A DNA stretch of 64,000 nucleotides from Gemmatimonas phototrophica (GTDB lineage Bacteria > Gemmatimonadota > Gemmatimonadetes > Gemmatimonadales > Gemmatimonadaceae), in the NCBI RefSeq assembly GCF_000695095.2, contig NZ_CP011454.1, positions 310,001 to 374,000 of the forward strand. The letters run 5' to 3'. Below, piece after piece: positions 24,938-32,205 of this stretch. A program made the translations under genes and the position numbers. The notes under the pieces were generated by a model. The model saw only the letters and a program-made list of their open reading frames with translations. It was not told where the DNA came from and did not search any database. Numbering within the stretch: the first letter of the stretch is position 1; every line of letters starts with the position of its first letter.

Positions 24938-24964
24938 GAGCGGTGAAAGGTACTACTATACGGC

Positions 24965-26332
24965 ATGGCCACGCCAAGCCGTTCCCTTGTCCCGACCAAT
25001 CTGTCCGGCGCGACCGCAGCGGACATTCTCGAATTGGCCGAAGCGCAGCAGGTGCGCTTTCTGCGGCTGCAATTCACCGACATCCTCGGCGTCATCAAGA
25101 ACGTCGAGATTCCCACCTCGCAGTTCAGGAAGGCCCTGCAGGGAGACATCATGTTCGATGGCTCCAGCATTGCCGGGTTCGTCCGCGTGGAAGAGTCGGA
25201 TATGCTGCTCGCCCCCGATCTGAGCACCTTTCAGATCTTTCCGTGGGGGGATCCGTCGGCCCGGGTGGGACGCCTGATTTGCGACATCAACATGCCCGAC
25301 GGGACGCCGTTCAGCGGAGACCCGCGCGGCGTGCTCAAGCGCCAGCTGGTGCGGGCCGCTGAGCTGGGGTACGTGATGAACGCCGGCATGGAAGCGGAAT
25401 TCTTTCTCTTCAAGCCCACCGAAGATGGCCGGCCGGCCACGCACACCCATGATGTGGGCGGCTACTTCGATCTGGCGCCCATGGATCTGGGTGAAGATGC
25501 GCGCCGCGCCATTGTGGATGCGTTGGAGCAGATGGGCTTCGAGGTGGAAGCGTCACACCACGAAGTGGCGCACGGCCAGCACGAAATTGATTTCCGGTAT
25601 GCGGACGCGCTCCGAACGGCCGACAACATTGCCACCTTTCGCTTTGTCGTAAAGCAGGTGGCTCGGCAGTTCGGGCTGATTGCGTCGTTCATGCCCAAGC
25701 CGGTGTTCGGGCAGAACGGCAGTGGGATGCACACGCACCAGAGTCTGTTCCGCAATAATCAGAACGCGTTCTGGGATCCGTCGCGCGAGTGGGCGCTGAG
25801 TGTGACGGCGCTGCACTACATTGGCGGGCTGCTCAAGCACGCGCGCGCGATGACGGCGGTGACGAATCCGCTGGTGAACAGCTACAAGCGCCTGGTGCCG
25901 GGATTCGAGGCGCCGGTGAATGTGGCGTGGAGTATGCGGAACCGTTCCCCCATGATTCGCGTGCCGGAGCGCCGTGGATCGGGGACCCGGTTGGAGCTGC
26001 GCACACCGGACCCGGCCGCCAATCCGTATCTCGCGCTGACCGTCATGCTGGCCGCGGGGCTTGATGGGTTGGCCACCGAAGCCGACTGGCGCGAGCCAGT
26101 GAACACGAATATCTGGGAGATGTCGTATCGCGAGCGTCGGCGATTACGGGTGGATGACCTGCCGCAGTCGCTGAACGAAGCGTGCGACGACCTGGAGAAG
26201 AACGAAGTGATCTGCGAAGCGTTGGGCGAGCATATCACGCAGCAGTATCTGGCGGCGAAGCGTGCCGAGTGGAACGAGTACAACCAGCGGGTGACTGAGT
26301 GGGAGCTGGATCGGTACCTGGCGAGATACTAG
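24965..26332 (+). CDS. glnA: Glutamine synthetase, type I
   Basis: A 455-residue enzyme that makes glutamine from glutamate, ammonia and ATP as a cytoplasmic dodecamer. Landmarks: FTDILGVIKNVEIP, FDGSSIAGFVRVEESDM (N-terminal beta-grasp), MEAEFFLF (metal-binding Glu), PKPVFGQNGSGMHTHQSLF (ATP region), YKRLVPGFEAPVNVAWSMRN (flap and Arg) and RLELRTPDPAANPYLAL. The length and the absence of a visible adenylylation-loop motif (NLYDLP-like) suggest the GSI-alpha group found in Bacillus, controlled by feedback rather than adenylylation. A TACTAT box lies eight bases before the ATG, so the mRNA may have little or no leader. Confidence 0.97.
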   Translation: MATPSRSLVPTNLSGATAADILELAEAQQVRFLRLQFTDILGVIKNVEIPTSQFRKALQGDIMFDGSSIAGFVRVEESDMLLAPDLSTFQIFPWGDPSARVGRLICDINMPDGTPFSGDPRGVLKRQLVRAAELGYVMNAGMEAEFFLFKPTEDGRPATHTHDVGGYFDLAPMDLGEDARRAIVDALEQMGFEVEASHHEVAHGQHEIDFRYADALRTADNIATFRFVVKQVARQFGLIASFMPKPVFGQNGSGMHTHQSLFRNNQNAFWDPSREWALSVTALHYIGGLLKHARAMTAVTNPLVNSYKRLVPGFEAPVNVAWSMRNRSPMIRVPERRGSGTRLELRTPDPAANPYLALTVMLAAGLDGLATEADWREPVNTNIWEMSYRERRRLRVDDLPQSLNEACDDLEKNEVICEALGEHITQQYLAAKRAEWNEYNQRVTEWELDRYLARY

Positions 26333-26360
26333 AGATCCAGCGCGTTGCACCAGATCGAGA

Positions 26361-26485
26361 GAACTGAGTACTGACAACTCGAGCTGAGCACTGAGAATTT
26401 GTACTGACAACTCTGGTGGCCTGCGGGAGTTTTCAGTTGTCAGTGGGAGTTTTCAGTTTTCAGTTCGAGTTGTCAGTTGTCAGTT
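26361..26485. repeat. CAGTT-rich inverted-repeat element, copy 1
   Basis: About 125 bases made of degenerate units of AACTGA(C/A)AACT on the left and their complement AGTTTTCAGTTGTCAGT on the right, around a GC-rich centre (GGCCTGCGGGAG). Left ACTGACAACTCGAG pairs with right TTCGAGTTGTCAGT at 13 of 14 positions. It begins about 28 bases after the glnA stop. A second copy lies at 62162-62294 with the same plan and a similar centre. Folded, it would act as a long hairpin at the end of glnA. Confidence 0.75.
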
Positions 26486-26524
26486 ACTTACACTTTGAGC
26501 CACCGGATACGGCGGAGCACACAG

Positions 26525-27280
26525 ATGGATCGTCGGGGATTTCTGCAGCAGGGCGCGGGCGCGGTGGCGGGCGCGGCGTTGTCGGGGCTCGTGCCGCTGT
26601 CGGCGGCGAGTGGATTGGTGATGCCCAGCGCGACCTTGCTGGCGCCCGACGCGGTGCTGAGCCAGAAGTACCCGTTTACGCTCCCGGCGCTGGGCTACGC
26701 CAACAATGCGGTGGAGCCGGCGGTGGATGCGCAGACCATGGGCATCCACCACGATCGGCATCACGCGGCGTATGTAACCAATCTCAACAAGGCGCTCGAG
26801 TCGCAGCCAACGTTGCACGGCTATTCGCTGGGTGAGTTGCTGATGGGGTTGCGGCGGTGGCCGGCGGCGGTGCAGTCGGTCATTCGCAACAACGGCGGTG
26901 GTCACGCCAATCATGCCCTGTTCTGGAACCTGCTGGCGCCGGCCGCTGCGGCCACGGCCGCGGCGCCCAACGGCAAGCTGGGTGACATGATTGTGCGCGA
27001 CTTCGGCTCACACGAGGCGGTAAACGCCGCACTCAAGACGGCGGCCGTGGGGCAGTTTGGCAGCGGCTGGTCGTGGCTGGTGAAAACTGCCACCAACCGG
27101 CTGGTGGTGCGCGGGTTGCCCAACCAGGATTCGCCACTGCTGGAAGGCGAACTGCCCATTGTGGGCATCGATGTGTGGGAACACGCCTACTACCTCAAGT
27201 ATCAGAACCGTCGCGCCGATTACGTGGATGCGGTGCTCAAGCGCATCAACTGGGACGTCGCGGGCGCGCAGGTGCAGTAA
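26525..27280 (+). CDS. Tat-exported superoxide dismutase (Mn/Fe family)
   Basis: A 251-residue protein. It opens MDRRGFLQQGAGAVAGAAL, a twin-arginine signal, so a folded metalloenzyme is exported to the periplasm. The dismutase follows: FTLPALGYANNAVEP, ligand His in MGIHHDRHHAAYVTNLN, GGGHANHALFWNLL (second His), GSGWSWLVK, and the third and fourth ligands in GIDVWEHAYYLKYQNRR. The GGGHANH pattern leans towards manganese. The frame opens at 26477 but I start at ATG 26525, where GGAG lies about nine bases upstream and the Tat motif begins. It follows the CAGTT-type repeat and precedes a glycosyltransferase gene. Confidence 0.92.
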   Translation: MDRRGFLQQGAGAVAGAALSGLVPLSAASGLVMPSATLLAPDAVLSQKYPFTLPALGYANNAVEPAVDAQTMGIHHDRHHAAYVTNLNKALESQPTLHGYSLGELLMGLRRWPAAVQSVIRNNGGGHANHALFWNLLAPAAAATAAAPNGKLGDMIVRDFGSHEAVNAALKTAAVGQFGSGWSWLVKTATNRLVVRGLPNQDSPLLEGELPIVGIDVWEHAYYLKYQNRRADYVDAVLKRINWDVAGAQVQ

Positions 27281-27339
27281 GGCCCGTCGCCAGGAGGCGC
27301 GCGCGGAACGATTGTGGGGCCCATGTCAGTTGAGGCTGC

Positions 27340-28623
27340 ATGGCACGCATCGTGATAACCACGTGGGGCACCTTTGGTGATGTGAATCCGTACCTGGCGT
27401 TTGGTACCGGATTGCGCGCGCGTGGGCACGTCCCGGTGTTGTGCATGCCGCCGTTCTACGAACCGGTAGTGCGGGCGGCGGGGTTGGAGTTCCGCCCAGC
27501 GGCGCCCGACGCCGATCCGGCGCTGGACGCGGAGATGGTGCGCCGCTGCATGCATCCGCGGAATGGTGCGCAAGCGATCTTCCGCGAGGTGCTTATCCCC
27601 TCGCTGGGCGAATCGCACGCGCGGTTGCAGGAGGCGGTGCAGGGGGCCGATTTGCTCATCAGTCATCCGGCGACGCTGACCGCGCCCATTGTGGCCGAGC
27701 AAACGGGGATCCGCTGGCTGAGCACCATTCTGTCGCCGCTCAACTTCATGTCGGCGCACGACCCCATTCTGCCGCCGATGGCCACGTGGCTTCGCCATCT
27801 GCCGTATTCCGTGCATGTGCGCTTTGCCGATTGGCTGGCGGATGGTGGCCGCCAGGTGGCGGCGCGTTGGATGGAACCGGTACAGGCGTATCGCGCGTCG
27901 GTGGGGCTGCCGCGTTCGGCGAACCCGTTGTTTGAAGGACAGCACGCGCCCTCAGGTGTCTTGGCGCTGTACTCGCGGGTGTTTGGCGGTCCGTACGCGG
28001 ACTATCCGGCCAATACCGTGATCACCGGTCAGCTGCGCTACGATGCCTCGCACGGGGCCACGCTGGAGCCGGCGCTGCAGACGTTTCTGGAGGCCGGTGC
28101 GCCACCGGTGGTGTTTACGCTGGGGACGTCGGCGGTGGAGGTGGCCGGTCGCTTCTGGGAGGAGAGTCTGGCGGCGCTGCAGCGGCTGGGGCGGCGGGGG
28201 GTGCTCTTGGCGGGCCGCGCCGCGGCACCCCGGTTGCGCGCGTCGGCGCCGCCGTCGGTGCTGGTGGTGGAGCAGGCTCCGCATTCGCTGCTCTTTCCGC
28301 GCGCGGCAGCCATTGTGCATCAATGCGGCATGGGCACCGTGGGAACAGCGCTCGCCTCCGGTGTTCCCCAGCTGGCGGTGCCCTTTGCCAATGATCAGCC
28401 GGACAACGCGTGGCGCCTCACGCGCCTGGGCGTGGCGCGCACCGTGTACCCGTCGCGATATACGGGACGTCGCGCGGCAGAAGCGCTTCGCGAGCTGCTG
28501 TCGGACGCATCGTACGCCGCCCGCGCCCATGACGTGGCCAACGTGGTGCGGGCGGAAGATGGCGTGGCGGCAGCCTGCGATGTGGCGGAGCGCCTGCTGC
28601 CGCGCGCGGCGGCGGTGGCCTGA
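27340..28623 (+). CDS. GT1-family glycosyltransferase (MGT/UGT-like)
   Basis: A 427-residue GT-B fold enzyme. The N-terminus ARIVITTWGTFGDVNPYLAF is the acceptor-domain start typical of macrolide and sterol glucosyltransferases. The C-terminal donor domain has VVFTLGTSAVEVAGRFWEE and the signature PRAAAIVHQCGMGTVGTAL followed by SGVPQLAVPFANDQPDNA, with the conserved Asp-Gln that binds the sugar. It probably moves a sugar from a UDP or dTDP donor to a lipid, carotenoid or other hydrophobic acceptor in the cytoplasm. The acceptor cannot be deduced; the neighbours (superoxide dismutase and a lipoprotein) do not help. GAGG lies four to five bases before the ATG. Confidence 0.88.
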   Translation: MARIVITTWGTFGDVNPYLAFGTGLRARGHVPVLCMPPFYEPVVRAAGLEFRPAAPDADPALDAEMVRRCMHPRNGAQAIFREVLIPSLGESHARLQEAVQGADLLISHPATLTAPIVAEQTGIRWLSTILSPLNFMSAHDPILPPMATWLRHLPYSVHVRFADWLADGGRQVAARWMEPVQAYRASVGLPRSANPLFEGQHAPSGVLALYSRVFGGPYADYPANTVITGQLRYDASHGATLEPALQTFLEAGAPPVVFTLGTSAVEVAGRFWEESLAALQRLGRRGVLLAGRAAAPRLRASAPPSVLVVEQAPHSLLFPRAAAIVHQCGMGTVGTALASGVPQLAVPFANDQPDNAWRLTRLGVARTVYPSRYTGRRAAEALRELLSDASYAARAHDVANVVRAEDGVAAACDVAERLLPRAAAVA

Positions 28624-28627
28624 GGGT

Positions 28628-29680
28628 TTACTGTGGCAGGCGCGCCGAGAGGTTCCAGATGGTGTTGGTACCACCCAGACGGAATGTGAGCTGGAGATCC
28701 TGCCCGACCGTCGTCATGGTGTGAGAGAGTCCTCCCACCATGGTGGAGATGAGCTGGGCCGACCCATTGAGCCAGTTGTAGTACACCAGTCCATCATCGC
28801 GGACGATCCGACGACGCATCACACGTTCGATCACGTTGCCCTGCAGCGTGTATCGCTCGATGTCGGCCACGGCAAGACGCACCTCATACCGGTCGCCAAC
28901 GACGACGTCTCCTGATTCCAGCCGTTCAATGAGCGTGTAGGTGGAGCCATCGTCCCGGGTGATCTCCTCTTCGTAGACCACCACCGGGAGCGTGATGTTG
29001 TTGATCCGCAGCACGGGGTAGCGCGTCCCGGCGGCAACGACCTGCACCGGTACAGAGCGCGACAGCGTTCCATAGCGCACCGTGATGCTGGCGGCGCCGG
29101 GGCTAATGGCCCGCACGTTGCCCGCGGCATCCACCTGCGCCACGCCAGTGTTGGAGGAGTGCCACGTGAGCGTCCGTCCCGTAAGCAGACGATTGTCGAG
29201 GCCACGCAGTGTGGCGGTGACGTTCGCGTGCTGATGCACCTGCAAGTCCAGTCGCCCGGTGCCGACGTCGATGGCCGTGGCCGGGTGCAATACCACGGAG
29301 AGCGTGCGGCGCTGCTGCACAGCGCGTGCGCCACTGCCGGTAATGGCCACGATGTCTGTGGTGCCTTCACGCAGGGCGGTCAGCACGCGGCCTCCGGTGA
29401 TGCTGGCGACGGTTGGATCAGTCACCGTGAAGAGCACGTCAATGCTGGGCATGGGCCGCTGCTGCTGGTCCTTCACCACGGCGCTGAGTTCCACCACATC
29501 GCCGTCGCGCACGAGGCCGAGGTCCTGGATCTCAATCGATGTGGCGACGGGTGTGACTGGTGCGGGCGCCACGCTGTCGCCGGAGCAGGCTGCCACACCA
29601 ATGGTCAGCATTGCGAAGCACGTACGGCGTACGCGGGACTGTCTGCGCGCGCGTGCTGCACTGTTGCAAATCGTTTGCAT
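28628..29680 (-). CDS. Lipoprotein with bacterial Ig-like (BIG2) domains
   Basis: A 350-residue protein. The N-terminus has basic residues and then FAMLTIGVAACSGDS, a probable lipobox with Cys near 33. Residues about 45-130 and 135-215 look like two BIG2 domains (LSAVVKDQQQRPMPSIDVLF; TWHSSNTGVAQVDAAG and ISPGAASITVRYG). The last 130 residues are a separate beta-rich part (YTLIERLESGDVVVGDRYEV, then GLSHTMTTVGQDLQLTFRLG) that I cannot assign. AGGAG is eight bases before the ATG. It would sit on the outer membrane or the surface and bind something. It is divergent from the nuclease gene and converges with the glycosyltransferase. Confidence 0.82.
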   Translation of the reverse strand: MQTICNSAARARRQSRVRRTCFAMLTIGVAACSGDSVAPAPVTPVATSIEIQDLGLVRDGDVVELSAVVKDQQQRPMPSIDVLFTVTDPTVASITGGRVLTALREGTTDIVAITGSGARAVQQRRTLSVVLHPATAIDVGTGRLDLQVHQHANVTATLRGLDNRLLTGRTLTWHSSNTGVAQVDAAGNVRAISPGAASITVRYGTLSRSVPVQVVAAGTRYPVLRINNITLPVVVYEEEITRDDGSTYTLIERLESGDVVVGDRYEVRLAVADIERYTLQGNVIERVMRRRIVRDDGLVYYNWLNGSAQLISTMVGGLSHTMTTVGQDLQLTFRLGGTNTIWNLSARLPQ

Positions 29681-29705
29681 TGTCTTCTCTCCTGTTTTCC
29701 CGAAA

Positions 29706-29736
29706 CTCGCGATACGTTGAGGGTCTCTCGCGATAC
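29706..29736. promoter_or_regulatory. Two direct copies of CTCGCGATAC, 21 bases apart
   Basis: The decamer occurs at 29706-29715 and 29727-29736, exactly two helical turns apart, in the 91-base gap between the divergent Ig-like lipoprotein and S1/P1-type nuclease genes. Such spacing suits a dimeric or cooperative regulator acting on both genes. Confidence 0.5.
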
Positions 29737-29771
29737 CTTGCCTACGTTGTTTTCGTCACCGGGTTTCTCCC

Positions 29772-30710
29772 ATGTCTCGAGTTCGTTGCGGCGGTTTGGT
29801 GCGGTGCATGCCCTTGGGCGCCGCCCTCCTGCTGTTGAGCGTCCTTTCCGTGCTGTTCGTCCCGCGACCCCTGAATGCGTGGGGCGACTACGGACACCGA
29901 CTGGTGGGATTGGTGGCTGCTACCACGCTGCCGGCGGACATGCCGTCGTTCTTTACCGCGGCGGCACCGCAATTGGCCTATCTCAACCCGGAGCCGGATC
30001 GCTGGAAAGATCGGGCCGAACGGCAACTGGAGCCGGCCCTGGAAGGTGGGACGTCGCCCGACCATTTCATTGACAGTGATATGGTGACACCGCTCCAGCT
30101 GGCCGGTGCACTGGCGGCGCGGGATCGCTGGGCCTTTGCCGATTCCATTCGCGCGGCGGGGGTGTCGCCGCAGGTTATGGGGTTTCTCCCGTTCACCATG
30201 TTGGAGTACACCTCCCGGTTGCGCGGGGACTTCCGCTTGTGGCGCATTGCCCCGGACAGCACGGTGCGTGCGTGGATTGAACAGCGCATCATCGAAGATG
30301 CCGGCATTCTCGGGCACTTCGTGGCTGATGGCAGCAACCCGCACCATACCACGAAGCACTACAACGGCTGGGCGGGTGAGAACCCCAAGGGGTATACCAC
30401 CGACAACCGGTTTCACGGACGCTTTGAATCGCAGTATGTGCAAGCGCATGTGCGCGAGCCCGATGTGCGCGCCGCGCTGACCGCCGCACCGCAGGTTTTC
30501 CCGCGCACCCGTGACGCGGTGCTCGCCTACCTCGATCGCACGCACCAGCTGGTGGATTCGCTCTATGCGCTGGAGCAGGCCGCGACCTTCCGTCCCGAAA
30601 CCACGACAGCTGCCCAGAAAGCCTTTGCCACGGCGCGGCTGGCCGCCGGGGCGGCCATGTTGCGCGACTTGTGGTACACCGCGTGGATTACGAGTGCGCG
30701 CCCTGACTGA
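29772..30710 (+). CDS. Secreted S1/P1-type nuclease or zinc phospholipase C-fold protein
   Basis: A 312-residue protein. A signal peptide with a hydrophobic core (LGAALLLLSVLSVLF) ends near PRPLNA, leaving a mature N-terminus WGDYGHRLVGLVA; in this family the N-terminal Trp and the following Asp/His bind zinc. Further metal ligands fit SPDHFIDSD, ILGHFVADGSNPHHTTKHYNGW and NRFHGRFESQYV. The family cleaves single-stranded nucleic acids (S1/P1) or phospholipids (zinc PLC); the helical fold alone does not decide. The substrate is therefore open. ATG 29808 is an alternative start. The last 23 bases overlap the end of the convergent kinase gene. Confidence 0.82.
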   Translation: MSRVRCGGLVRCMPLGAALLLLSVLSVLFVPRPLNAWGDYGHRLVGLVAATTLPADMPSFFTAAAPQLAYLNPEPDRWKDRAERQLEPALEGGTSPDHFIDSDMVTPLQLAGALAARDRWAFADSIRAAGVSPQVMGFLPFTMLEYTSRLRGDFRLWRIAPDSTVRAWIEQRIIEDAGILGHFVADGSNPHHTTKHYNGWAGENPKGYTTDNRFHGRFESQYVQAHVREPDVRAALTAAPQVFPRTRDAVLAYLDRTHQLVDSLYALEQAATFRPETTTAAQKAFATARLAAGAAMLRDLWYTAWITSARPD

Positions 30711-32205
30711 GCGCCATGGAAACGGCACGTAGCAGGTCCGGTGGCCCGAACGGTTTACTGAGCAGCGTGGTGTGGGCCAGGATCTCGGGTCGGACCATTT
30801 CGTCCGGGGCGTAGCCCGTCATCATCAGCACTCTGGTGCCGGGGCACTGCTCCAAAACGTTGGCCGCCAATTCGAACCCATTCATGCCTGGCATGACCAC
30901 ATCGGTGAGGACCAGGTCAAACTGGCCGCCGTCCTTCAGCGCCACGGCCAGCGCTTCATCGCCGCTTTCGCACGAGACCACGTGGTAGCCCGCATTCAGC
31001 AGAATGCGCACAATGAGCACGTTGAGCGTGGGTTCGTCTTCGGCCACCAGAATGCTGGCTTCCTTGCTACTGCTCTGAGCGCTCCGGACAAACACCGGTG
31101 CCTGTCCGGCGGGGGCGCAACGCGGCAGCAGGATCGAAAAGGTGGAACCACTGCCGGGCGTACTGGCCACCTCGACCCGTCCGCCGGCTTGCTCGGTAAT
31201 GCTGTAGACTGTCGCGAGCCCGAGTCCGGTGCCGGTGCCGGGCTGTCTGGTGGTGAAGAACGGCTCGAAGATGTGCGGCAGGATGTCCTTGGGAATGCCC
31301 ATCCCGGTATCAATGACATCGAGCCGCAGATACGCGCCGTTGGCGCTCGCGTCTGCACTGGCCATGAGGGCGCGTACGGCCTGGGCGCGAATGGTGCACC
31401 GCCCGCCATCGGGCATGGCGTCCCGCGCGTTGGCCACGAGATTCACAACCAGCTGGTCGAACTGTCGCGGGTCCAGCATGGTGTGCATGGGGACCGCATC
31501 GCACTCCACACGCACCTCCATATTGGCCGGCATGAGTCGCCGGAGCATGGGGCTCAGCGCGGCCAAGGCGTCGGCCACCGACAGCACCCGAGGTTGGAGC
31601 TGCTCCTTACGGGTGTAGGTAAGCAGCTGCCGCGTAAGTTCGGCGGCGCGCTCACTGGCCTGACGGGCGGCAATCAACTGGTGGCGGTCTGTTCCGCCCA
31701 TGCCGCCGCCATCCAGTACCACATCCAGACTGCCGAGGATGATGGTAATGAGATTGTTGAAGTCATGGGCAATGCCGCTGGCCAGCCGGCCGACCGCTTC
31801 GAGCTTGAGCGCGTGCCGGAGCTGCACGTCGAGCGCCCGCGAGGCCGATACATCGGTGGTCACGCCGACCACGCCAACGAGTGTGCCGGTATCGTCAAAG
31901 AGTGGCGAATTCACCACGAACGCGGTGAAGGCGCTCCCGTCCTTGCGGCGCAGCGGAAACTCACCGGCCCAGCTCTCGCCCCGTGACAGTTGGGCCAGAA
32001 TCTTTTCGGCCTCTTCGCGTGACGTGTTGCTGGTCGTGACATCCACCACCGGTTTACCGAGCGCTTCGTCGCGGGTCCAGCCGAACATGCGGCTGGCGTG
32101 CGCGTTCCAGAAGGTAATGCGTCCTTCGAGATCAGTGGCGATGACGGACTGCTGGACGGCATCAACCAATCGAGACTCGAGCGTACGCTCGAGAGCATTA
32201 GACAT
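30688..32205 (-). CDS. PAS hybrid histidine kinase with C-terminal receiver
   Basis: A 505-residue cytoplasmic hybrid kinase. PAS domain at about 10-125 ([33 protein letters not shown]). HisKA with [20 protein letters not shown], HATPase_c with [14 protein letters not shown] and [18 protein letters not shown], then a receiver with [14 protein letters not shown] and Asp in [15 protein letters not shown] 32205 lies eight bases inside the end of the upstream kinase gene, so translation is coupled; an upstream extension of 16 codons is possible but would overlap more. The HDFNN histidine box is shared with three other kinases in the window. Its partner may be the neighbouring kinase or the receiver of the same chain. 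Confidence 0.92.
   Translation of the reverse strand: MSNALERTLESRLVDAVQQSVIATDLEGRITFWNAHASRMFGWTRDEALGKPVVDVTTSNTSREEAEKILAQLSRGESWAGEFPLRRKDGSAFTAFVVNSPLFDDTGTLVGVVGVTTDVSASRALDVQLRHALKLEAVGRLASGIAHDFNNLITIILGSLDVVLDGGGMGGTDRHQLIAARQASERAAELTRQLLTYTRKEQLQPRVLSVADALAALSPMLRRLMPANMEVRVECDAVPMHTMLDPRQFDQLVVNLVANARDAMPDGGRCTIRAQAVRALMASADASANGAYLRLDVIDTGMGIPKDILPHIFEPFFTTRQPGTGTGLGLATVYSITEQAGGRVEVASTPGSGSTFSILLPRCAPAGQAPVFVRSAQSSSKEASILVAEDEPTLNVLIVRILLNAGYHVVSCESGDEALAVALKDGGQFDLVLTDVVMPGMNGFELAANVLEQCPGTRVLMMTGYAPDEMVRPEILAHTTLLSKPFGPPDLLRAVSMALSQGAHS

Noticed and set aside
26361-26485. Possible CRISPR array
   Set aside because: Repeat units are short, degenerate and contiguous with an inverted second half, with no unique spacers and no cas genes.
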